This document shows, in pieces, positions 1 through 5,365 of a DNA stretch of 6,284 nucleotides. Location of the stretch: NCBI GenBank assembly GCA_015655225.1, contig JAATFK010000654.1:1-6284 (forward strand), given 5' to 3'. Position 1 is the stretch's first letter. Every line of letters starts with the position of its first letter. The notes beneath the pieces are model-generated. The model was not told the DNA's origin and searched no databases. It saw nothing but the letters and a program-made list of their open reading frames with translations. The position numbers were made by a program, and so were the translations under genes. The stretch is from Solirubrobacterales bacterium (GTDB lineage: Bacteria > Actinomycetota > Thermoleophilia > Solirubrobacterales > Solirubrobacteraceae).

Positions 1-7
1 GGTCGTC

Positions 8-1459
8 GTGACCGATGTGGATCCGGGCCGGCGCCGGCTGGTGCTGGCGCTGTGCTGCATGAGCGTGTTCGTGGCGGGGATCGACGTGACGATCGTCAAC
101 GTCGCGCTGCCCTCGATCCAGCGCTCGCTGCACGCGTCGGTGAGCGGGCTCCAGTGGACGATCGATGCCTACACGCTCGTGATCGCCTGCCTGCTGATGC
201 TGTCGGGGTCGCTGGCGGACCGGTTCGGCCGCCGTCGCATCTTTCAGCTCGGCCTGTCGCTCTTCTCGCTCGGATCGCTGCTCTGCAGCCTGGCGCCCTC
301 GCTCGGATGCCTGGTGGCGTTCCGGGCGCTGCAGGCGGTCGGCGGCTCGATGCTCAATCCTGTGGCGATGTCGATCGTCGCCACCACCTTCACCGATCGC
401 GCCGAGCGCGCCCGCGCGATCGGCGTCTGGGGGTCGGTCGCCGGGCTCAGCCTCGCGAGCGGCCCGGTGGTCGGCGGCGTGCTCGTCAGTGCGATCGGCT
501 GGCGCTCGATCTTCTGGATCAACGTCCCGATCGGCCTCGCGGTGATCGCGTTGACGCGGCGGTTCGTGCCCGAGTCGAAGGCGCTGCACGCCCGCCGGCT
601 CGACCCCGCCGGCCAGGCGCTGGTGATGGTCCTGCTCGGCTCGGTCACCGCCGCCATCATCGAGGGGCCGAGCCACGGCTGGGGCTCCGGCCCGATCCTC
701 GGCCTGTTCCTGCTCGCGACCGTGGCGGCCGTCGTGCTGGTGCTCGTCGAGCTGCGGCGCCGTGAGCCGCTGGTCGACCCGCGCCTCTTCCGCAGCCCGC
801 CGTTCGCCGGGGCGACGCTGATCTCGGTCGCGGCGCTCGCGACGCTCGGCGGCTTCCTCTTCCTCAACACCCTCTACCTCCAGGACGTCCGCGGCGACAG
901 CGCGATGCGGGCCGGGCTGCTGACGATCCCGATGGCGGCGATGCTGGGCGTCTTCTCGACGGTCTCCGGACGGCTCGTCGCGGCGCGCGGCCCGCGCCTT
1001 CCGCTCGCGCTGGCCGGCGTGGCGCTGACGACCGGGGCGCTGCTGTTCGTCGGGCTCGATGCCCACACCTCCGTCTGGTACCTCCTCGTCGCCTACCTCG
1101 TCTTCGGCAGCGGCTGCGGCCTCGTCTCGGCGCCGATCACGAACACCGCACTGTCCGGCATGCCGGCGGACCAGTCGGGCGTCGCGGGGGCGCTCGCCTC
1201 GACCAGCCGCCAGTTCGGAGCGGCCCTCGGCGTGGCCGTCACCGGCGCGATCGTCGCCGGCAGCTCCGGCGCCGCGTTCACCAGCGCCAGCCAGCGCGCC
1301 TGGGTGGTCCTCGCCGCCTGCGGCCTGGCCGTGCTGCTGCTCGGCCTCGCCTCGACGGGCGCCCAGGCCCAGCGCGGCGCGAGACGCAACGGCGAGCGAC
1401 TCGCCGCCCGCCGGAGCGAGGAGGTGTCCGATGGTCGCGCGGTCGTCCCGGTCCGCTGA
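8..1459 (+). CDS. DHA2-family (EmrB/QacA-type) MFS drug efflux transporter
   Basis: Predicted inner-membrane proton antiporter exporting drugs or other toxic small molecules. The 483-aa length and hydrophobic pattern fit the 14-TM DHA2 branch. Visible family motifs are the helix-1 signature GIDVTIVNVALP (24-35), motif A in the 2-3 loop (GSLADRFGRRR, 67-77), motif C typical of antiporters (GLSLASGPVVGG, 146-157), WRSIFWINVPIG (165-176), LDPAG (198-202) and YLQ (290-292). The C-terminal tail from about residue 453 is basic and non-membrane, and its DNA also holds the start and ribosome binding site of the next gene. The start is uncertain. GTG at 8 has no Shine-Dalgarno in view and the frame is open to the window edge, so the true start may lie a few codons upstream; helix 1 begins near residue 11, so little is missing. 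It is first in a MarR/hydrolase operon. Substrate unknown. Confidence 0.93.
   Translation: MTDVDPGRRRLVLALCCMSVFVAGIDVTIVNVALPSIQRSLHASVSGLQWTIDAYTLVIACLLMLSGSLADRFGRRRIFQLGLSLFSLGSLLCSLAPSLGCLVAFRALQAVGGSMLNPVAMSIVATTFTDRAERARAIGVWGSVAGLSLASGPVVGGVLVSAIGWRSIFWINVPIGLAVIALTRRFVPESKALHARRLDPAGQALVMVLLGSVTAAIIEGPSHGWGSGPILGLFLLATVAAVVLVLVELRRREPLVDPRLFRSPPFAGATLISVAALATLGGFLFLNTLYLQDVRGDSAMRAGLLTIPMAAMLGVFSTVSGRLVAARGPRLPLALAGVALTTGALLFVGLDAHTSVWYLLVAYLVFGSGCGLVSAPITNTALSGMPADQSGVAGALASTSRQFGAALGVAVTGAIVAGSSGAAFTSASQRAWVVLAACGLAVLLLGLASTGAQAQRGARRNGERLAARRSEEVSDGRAVVPVR
1419..1424 (+). promoter_or_regulatory. Shine-Dalgarno of the marR-type gene
   Basis: A perfect AGGAGG lies 6 nt before ATG 1431, inside the coding sequence of the upstream transporter. 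It fixes the regulator's start at 1431, although the same frame is open much further upstream, and it explains the 29-bp overlap between the two genes. Confidence 0.85.
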
Positions 1460-1880
1460 TCGCGCCGCGCGGGTGTGGACGGCGATGGCGGCGTTCGTCG
1501 CCGCCCAGGACCGGCGCCGGCCGCTCCACGACGCCATCGGCCTCGGTCCGGGGAAGGTGGCCCTGCTGACGATGCTCGCCGACGGCCCGCTGACGCTGCG
1601 CGAGATCGCCCATGCGTTCGGGATCGATCCCCCCGCCGCCACCGTCACCGTCGACAGACTTGCGGCCCGCGGCCTGGTGCAGCGCACCCCGCACCCCGAC
1701 GACAACCGCCGCAGACTCGTGCACCTCACCGAGGCCGGGCGCGAGGCGGCCGCCCGCGGTCAGGAGATCCTCAGCGAGCCGCCCGCCGCGCTCGCCGCCC
1801 TGAGCCCCGACGAGCTGGCCGCGCTCGACGCGCTGATCGCCCGGCTCGATCCCACTCCCGACGAGACAAGCGAGAGCTGA
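1431..1880 (+). CDS. MarR-family winged-helix transcriptional regulator
   Basis: A 149-aa cytoplasmic DNA-binding protein of usual MarR length. The N-terminal helix (about 8-30) would dimerise. The winged helix-turn-helix follows: LTLREIAHAFG (54-64) as the positioning helix, DPPAATVTVDRLAARGLV (66-83) as the recognition helix, and the β-wing in RTPHPDDNRRRLVHLTEAG (85-103), which carries the conserved MarR D-x-R pattern (PDDNRRR). The C-terminal helices (about 104-140) complete the dimer interface. MarR proteins usually repress their own operon and a neighbouring efflux gene, and are released by small phenolic or drug-like ligands. Overlap with the upstream transporter and a 5-bp gap to the hydrolase fit co-transcription and autoregulation from a promoter left of the window. 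The ligand cannot be read from sequence. Confidence 0.93.
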   Translation: MVARSSRSADRAARVWTAMAAFVAAQDRRRPLHDAIGLGPGKVALLTMLADGPLTLREIAHAFGIDPPAATVTVDRLAARGLVQRTPHPDDNRRRLVHLTEAGREAAARGQEILSEPPAALAALSPDELAALDALIARLDPTPDETSES

Positions 1881-1885
1881 CCACG

Positions 1886-2605
1886 ATGATCCAGATGCTC
1901 GGCACCGAGTTCGTGCACTTCTACCTGCTGGAGGAGGACGGCGAGGTGACGCTCGTCGACGCGGGCCTGAGCGGCTATCGCGACACGCTCGACCCCTCCC
2001 TCGCCGCCGCGGGCCGGTCGCTGGCGGACGTCAAGGCGATCGTGCTGACCCACGCCGACCCCGACCACGTCGGCTTCGCCGGCGAGCTGCAGCGCAGCCA
2101 CGGGATTCCCGTCTACGTCCACCGCGCCGACAGCGAGCGGACGCGGGAGGGGAAGACGAAGCGATCCGAGGGCTCGCCCCGCGACATGCTCGGGATGCTC
2201 CGGCACGCTCACGCCCGTCGCGCCCTGCGGCACATGGTCGCCAAGGGCGGCGCCAAGCAGGCGAAGGTCGCCGAGGTGATCCCGTTCGACGACGGCGACG
2301 AGCTGGACGTCCCCGGACGGCTGCGGGCGATCCACACCCCGGGCCACACCGACGGCCACGTGGTCCTCCACGCCCCGTCCCACGATGCGCTGTTCGTCGG
2401 CGATGCCGTCAACAACGTCCACATCGTCACCGGAGCCCGTGGCGCCCACGTCGCGCCGACCGCCGCGAACGTCTCGACCGACCAGGCCTACGAATCGCTC
2501 GGGAGGCTCGAGGGGCTCGCGGCCGGGACGCTGTACTTCGGCCACGGCGACCCGTCGACCGCGGGGCCGCGCGCCGTCGTCGCGGAGGCGCGCGCCCGGC
2601 GGTGA
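1886..2605 (+). CDS. MBL-fold metallo-hydrolase
   Basis: A 239-aa soluble hydrolase of the metallo-β-lactamase fold. The N-terminal strands FVHFYLLEEDGEVTLVDAG (9-27) are the standard fold opening. The first metal motif is THADPDH, giving ligand candidates H56, D58, D60 and H61. It differs from canonical HxHxDH by Asp at the second position. The rest follow in order: TPGHTDGH (H154), FVGDA (D173, bridging Asp) and YFGHGDP (H220). The set is complete for a binuclear site. A central basic insert (about 85-128) may cap the pocket. ATG 1886 is chosen because the fold begins immediately after it; a weak GAGAG (1872-1876) lies 9 nt upstream, inside the regulator's last codons. Last gene of the efflux/MarR operon, so a role in degrading the exported or sensed compound is plausible but inferred. 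Lactonase, thioesterase or esterase activity cannot be told apart here. Confidence 0.92.
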   Translation: MIQMLGTEFVHFYLLEEDGEVTLVDAGLSGYRDTLDPSLAAAGRSLADVKAIVLTHADPDHVGFAGELQRSHGIPVYVHRADSERTREGKTKRSEGSPRDMLGMLRHAHARRALRHMVAKGGAKQAKVAEVIPFDDGDELDVPGRLRAIHTPGHTDGHVVLHAPSHDALFVGDAVNNVHIVTGARGAHVAPTAANVSTDQAYESLGRLEGLAAGTLYFGHGDPSTAGPRAVVAEARARR

Positions 2606-4098
2606 CGCGACTCAGCCGAGCGGTGCGAGCCGCAGCGTCTCGGGCCGCGGCAGCTCGCTTGCTTCCCGACGCGAAGCCCGACCGAGGGACAGCCGCCGCT
2701 GCACGTCGAGATGACGACCGCGCTCCGGGCCTGCTCGGTCAGCGCCCCCACGTCGGCGAGGGCGAGCACCCCGTCGAGCAGCGCCCGCTCGTCCACCGTC
2801 AGCGGACGCGGGGCGTCGAGCGGCGTCAGGGTCGGGGTGTGCTCGTCGTCACGTGGGGGGTTCGTCGTCACGGCTGGCCTCCGGCGGCGACGGCGGGGTG
2901 GGGGGGCGCGCCGCTCCGTCCTGCCGGCGACGAGCGCGATGCCGAGGCCGAGCGCGGCCAGCCCCGCGGCGACGAGATTCGGGGCGCCGTAGCCGAGGCC
3001 GGCGGCGATCGTGATCCCGCCGAGCCACGCGCCGAGCGAGTTGGCGATGTTGAAGGCGGCGTGGATCGACGCCGCCGCGACGTTCGGCGCGCCCCCGGCG
3101 AGCGCGACGATCCGCGACTGCAGGGCAGGCAGGATCGCCAGCGCGCAGAACGGGAACAGAAGGATCGTCACGGCGGCGGTGACCTCGTTGCGCGCGGTGA
3201 AGAAGAAGGCCGCCGCGACCAAGATCTCCGCGCTCAGCGCGACGTAGATCGTCCGCATCAGCGCCCGGTCGGCGAGCCGCGCGCCGACGAGGTTGCCGCC
3301 CGTCATCCCCAGTCCGAAGAGGACCAGCAGCGGCGTGATCGCCCCGGAGGAGAAGCCGGCGAGGTGCGTCATCATCGGCGCGATGTAGCTGAAGCTGGCG
3401 AACAGCCCGGCGCCGCCGACCGTGGCGATCGCCAGCGAGAGCCAGATCTGGGTCGAGCGGAAGGCGCGCAGCTCCTGACGCAACTGCGGCGCCTCGCCCG
3501 CGGCGTCGGCCGCGTCGATCGGCACCACGACCGCCACGCACACGGCCGCCAGCACCTCGATCGCGGCCACCAGCAGGAAGCAGATCCGCCAGCTGGAGTG
3601 CTGGCCGATCAACGTCGTCAGCGGGACCCCCACCACGTTGGCCGTCGTCAGCCCGGCGAACACCGTCGCCATCGCGGAGCTGCGCCGCTCCGCCCCCACG
3701 AGGTTGCCCGCCACCACCGAGGCGACCCCGAAATAGGTCCCGTGTGGCAGGCCGGTGAGGAACCGCAGCACGAGCAGCGACGTGAACCCCGGCATCACCG
3801 CCGAGGCGACGTTCCCGAGCGCCATCGTCAGCGCGATCGTGATCAGCAGCCCCTTGCGCGGCAGCCTCGCCGCCGCGGCGGTCAGGATCGGCGCCCCGAC
3901 GACCACGCCGAGCGCGTAGGCGGAGATCAGCTCGCCGGCCTGGGGGACCGAGACGTGCAGGCTCGAGGCCATGTTCGGCAGCAGCCCGAGCGTCACGAAC
4001 TCGCCGGTGCCGATGCCGAAGCCGCCGAGGGCGAGCGCCAGCAGCGCGCGGCGGGTCGGCGTCAGCGATCTGGGGAGCCGGGACGTCATACGCCCCAT
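2488..4098 (-). CDS. AraJ-like DHA1-family MFS transporter, frame reads through a downstream small gene
   Basis: Predicted 12-TM inner-membrane efflux permease. Residues 16-392 match the AraJ-like DHA1 pattern as I recall it: ALGGFGIGTGEF (23-34), YALGVVVGAPI (61-71), TGLPHGTYFGVASVV (115-129) and TANVVGVPLTTLIGQ (152-166) followed by SWR. No arabinose role is implied; relatives export diverse compounds. The literal ORF is 536 aa, well over the usual 390-410. After about residue 395 it becomes an Arg/Pro tract (PPPRRRRRRP), then a different small protein (from V410), then 118 bp antisense to the hydrolase gene. Removing one base of the G run at 2900-2906 would end the transporter with TGA at 2868-2870, overlapping GTG 2871. 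So the native protein is probably about 408 aa and this 3' end a frameshift artefact or mutation. The start is ATG 4098 or ATG 4089; neither has a good Shine-Dalgarno. Confidence 0.85.
   Translation of the reverse strand: MGRMTSRLPRSLTPTRRALLALALGGFGIGTGEFVTLGLLPNMASSLHVSVPQAGELISAYALGVVVGAPILTAAAARLPRKGLLITIALTMALGNVASAVMPGFTSLLVLRFLTGLPHGTYFGVASVVAGNLVGAERRSSAMATVFAGLTTANVVGVPLTTLIGQHSSWRICFLLVAAIEVLAAVCVAVVVPIDAADAAGEAPQLRQELRAFRSTQIWLSLAIATVGGAGLFASFSYIAPMMTHLAGFSSGAITPLLVLFGLGMTGGNLVGARLADRALMRTIYVALSAEILVAAAFFFTARNEVTAAVTILLFPFCALAILPALQSRIVALAGGAPNVAAASIHAAFNIANSLGAWLGGITIAAGLGYGAPNLVAAGLAALGLGIALVAGRTERRAPPPRRRRRRPAVTTNPPRDDEHTPTLTPLDAPRPLTVDERALLDGVLALADVGALTEQARSAVVISTCSGGCPSVGLRVGKQASCRGPRRCGSHRSAESRHRRARASATTARGPAVDGSPWPKYSVPAASPSSLPSDS
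2612..2871 (-). pseudogene. Small CxxxC-containing hypothetical protein, apparently internally deleted
   Basis: A GTG at 2871 has a strong GGAGG (2878-2882) 6 nt upstream and opens a separate coding segment. It encodes a polar leader, then RPLTVDERALLDGVLALADV (22-41), and a cysteine motif TCSGGCPSVGLRV (56-68). This resembles, from memory, a small actinobacterial family of roughly 110-130 aa with an LT-x-x-E-RALL helix followed by a CxCGCP-type strand. After LRV the frame becomes implausible (KQASCRGPRRCGSHR). A sister frame from about 2668 reads REASELPRPETLRLAPLG and stops at 2612-2614, just 6 bp from the convergent hydrolase stop. That tail looks like the natural C-terminus of the family. 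The middle, perhaps 40 codons, seems lost with a frame change. Alternatively the literal frame to 2488 is expressed as a 127-aa protein. Function unknown. Confidence 0.5.
2878..2882 (-). promoter_or_regulatory. Shine-Dalgarno of the small CxxxC gene
   Basis: GGAGG on the minus strand, 6 nt before GTG 2871. A site this strong inside what is nominally transporter coding sequence supports an independent translation start for the small protein, rather than a designed fusion. Confidence 0.6.
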
Positions 4099-4135
4099 GA
4101 TGCCCGGGCCGTGCCAACAACCCCAGTCGGGGGCT

Positions 4136-4147
4136 TGCGCCGGCGCA
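4136..4147. promoter_or_regulatory. 12-bp perfect palindrome upstream of the AraJ-like transporter
   Basis: TGCGCCGGCGCA is a perfect palindrome located 38-49 bp upstream of ATG 4098, where an operator or promoter element of the transporter would sit. A second small inverted repeat (CCCC-agtcg-GGGG) lies between it and the start. I see no convincing -10/-35 pair. In such GC-rich DNA a 12-bp palindrome can occur by chance, so this is only a candidate. Confidence 0.3.
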
Positions 4148-4265
4148 GTGCGGGTACCTCGGTCGCTGCATGGGGCGACAAGGGCTGGACGCTTGCCTTG
4201 GGAACGCGCTCGATGTGATCGGACGCCGCGGCGCTGGTGGCTCTCCTGGGGGCATCGGCGTCGCG

Positions 4266-4281
4266 GCGGCCGAGCGGCCGC
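4266..4281 (-). terminator. Possible hairpin terminator after the secreted-protein gene
   Basis: GCGGCC-GAGC-GGCCGC forms a 6-bp all-G/C stem with a 4-nt loop, starting 2 nt past the stop codon of the minus-strand secreted-protein gene. No U-tract follows, as is common in high-GC actinobacteria, so intrinsic termination is only a possibility. The rest of the 184-bp gap up to the transporter start holds no gene that I can support. Confidence 0.3.
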
Positions 4282-4282
4282 G

Positions 4283-5251
4283 TCAGCCGGCGGGCTCGGC
4301 GATCGTGAAGTTCGTCGTCAGGTCGGTGTCGAAGAGGCCGCCCTTGGACGTCGTGTAGCTGCACGTCGCCCACCCCGCCGGCACGCTTGCGGGGCAGTCG
4401 ACGGAGGCCTTGTCGCCGATCTTGTAGGTCATCGACAACGTGATCGACGGGGCGGGCGTCGGCGGGTTCGTGTAGAGATCGGCATAGCTGAGCGTGACGG
4501 AGTTGTGGCAGCCGTCGCCGTCCTCTCCGTCGGACTGCCAGTTGACGTAGCCGTCGCTGCCGCTGGTGACGAGGCTGGGCGTGGTGGCCCAGCTGTCGGT
4601 CGGCCACTTGGCGTAGGACGAGATCGTGTTCCAGTCCGCCACCGTCTGCGCGTCTCCGTAGACCCAGCCCTCGCAGTACTGGCCGTCGTGCGCGGCGCCG
4701 ACGTAGACCGACGTCGGGCCGAGGCTCGCCGGCAGCGTCGTGTCGAGCCCCTGGCCGTGGGCCGTGAGGCCGCTGCCGGCAGCGAGCTTCGGCAGCGCGG
4801 TCGCGGCGTAGGCGATCGTCGCGCTCGCGGCGCTGTAGCGCGGACGGCTGAGGCGCACGGCGAGAGCATCGTGCGCCGACGGCGCGCCGTGGCGCTCGAT
4901 CGCGGCCACGCGGGAGCCGTGAGCGAACAGCTCATGCAACGCCGACCCGGTCGCGACGCGGCCACGGACCCGGAGCGGATGGCTCGCGTAGTACGGCATC
5001 GTGCGCGGGACGCCACGCAGGACGAGCCGGTAGTGACCGGCGCTCCCGCTCGGCGTCAGCGAGGCGTGGGTGACGCGGTTCTCGAAGAACGCGCTGCGGT
5101 CCTGCGCGAGCGCGCGCACGCTCGGCTTTGGCGCGAACGCGAGCGCCGGCGCGCCGGTTGCCGCGGCGGCGGCGGTCGCGGCAGCGGCGCATGCCGCGAT
5201 CGCGGCGATCGAGGTCGCCGTCAGGCGACCGGTGCGGGGGCGACGTGTCAT
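4283..5251 (-). CDS. Secreted protein of unknown function with four conserved-looking cysteines
   Basis: I do not recognise a family. The 322-aa product starts with a basic n-region (MTRRPRTGR) and an Ala-rich hydrophobic stretch (about 11-34) ending APALA-FA, so it is probably exported and cut after A38 or A40. IAAC (18-21) also fits a minimal lipobox, and a lipoprotein cannot be excluded. The region to about 180 is Ala/Arg-rich and of moderate complexity. The C-terminal third is a compact-looking domain rich in Trp, Tyr, Thr and Ser (YCEGWVYGD, WNTISSYAKW, DGYVNWQSDGEDGDGC, SITLSMTYKIGD) with Cys 193, 248, 286 and 297, enough for two disulfides. It looks β-rich and extracellular. The frame is open up to 5350, but ATG 5251 is preferred because the export signal starts there; it has no Shine-Dalgarno and may be leaderless. 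It is divergent from the collagen-like gene across a shared palindromic region. Confidence 0.8.
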   Translation of the reverse strand: MTRRPRTGRLTATSIAAIAACAAAATAAAAATGAPALAFAPKPSVRALAQDRSAFFENRVTHASLTPSGSAGHYRLVLRGVPRTMPYYASHPLRVRGRVATGSALHELFAHGSRVAAIERHGAPSAHDALAVRLSRPRYSAASATIAYAATALPKLAAGSGLTAHGQGLDTTLPASLGPTSVYVGAAHDGQYCEGWVYGDAQTVADWNTISSYAKWPTDSWATTPSLVTSGSDGYVNWQSDGEDGDGCHNSVTLSYADLYTNPPTPAPSITLSMTYKIGDKASVDCPASVPAGWATCSYTTSKGGLFDTDLTTNFTIAEPAG

Positions 5252-5257
5252 CGGGGC

Positions 5258-5263
5258 ATTGTG
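5258..5263 (-). promoter_or_regulatory. Possible -10 element for leaderless transcription of the secreted-protein gene
   Basis: CACAAT on the minus strand matches TATAAT at four of six positions. It would place the transcription start at about 5251-5252, right on the ATG. That fits the lack of any Shine-Dalgarno there. It overlaps the edge of the palindrome at 5261-5278, so repressor binding would block it. No good -35 is visible at 16-18 bp spacing. Confidence 0.25.
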
Positions 5264-5291
5264 TCGCGAACGCGACACTCGCTGTGTCGCG
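5261..5291. promoter_or_regulatory. Triple half-site operator candidate in the divergent promoter region
   Basis: GTGTCGCG (5261-5268), CGCGACAC (5271-5278) and GTGTCGCG (5284-5291) are three identical 8-bp half-sites in alternating orientation. The first pair forms a perfect palindrome with a 2-bp centre, GTGTCGCGAACGCGACAC; the second pair is an inverted repeat with a 5-bp spacer. The array lies 10 bp upstream of the minus-strand start at 5251 and 75 bp upstream of the plus-strand start at 5366, so a bound protein could control both. The size and symmetry suit a dimeric repressor such as a TetR-type protein, but the regulator is not in the window and its identity is not implied. Confidence 0.6.
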
Positions 5292-5353
5292 GTGCCGTCC
5301 CACGGGCGAACGCGCCGGATGAAGGATGGAGCAGACCGATCACCCGCCACTCG

Positions 5354-5360
5354 AAGGAGA
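5354..5360 (+). promoter_or_regulatory. Shine-Dalgarno of the collagen-like gene
   Basis: AAGGAGA lies 5 nt before ATG 5366. It settles the start of the collagen-like protein, whose frame is otherwise open for more than 1.3 kb upstream through antisense of other genes. Confidence 0.85.
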
Positions 5361-5365
5361 TCTCC

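Noticed and set aside
1760..2545. 261-codon minus-strand open frame opposite the hydrolase
   Set aside because: Val/Gly/Arg-rich shadow; the plus strand has the complete metal-ligand set of an MBL hydrolase.
2602..4218. 538-codon plus-strand open frame opposite the AraJ-like transporter
   Set aside because: The translation is dominated by Arg, Asp, Gln, His and Gly, typical of a high-GC shadow frame, while the opposite strand shows clear MFS motifs.
2849..4255. 468-codon minus-strand open frame parallel to the transporter
   Set aside because: Out-of-frame shadow with Arg/Gly/Asp-rich translation; the neighbouring frame carries the transmembrane segments.
5248..5259. Three-codon upstream ORF (ATG CCC CGA TGA) overlapping the start of the secreted-protein gene
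   Set aside because: Too short and without a ribosome binding site; the ATG/TGA arrangement is easily accidental.
3971..5365. Very long plus-strand open frame upstream of the collagen-like gene (open over 1.3 kb)
   Set aside because: It is antisense to the transporter and secreted-protein genes, its translation is Arg/Gly/Ala/Val low-complexity with no fold signal, and the real start at 5366 has a strong Shine-Dalgarno and an export signal.
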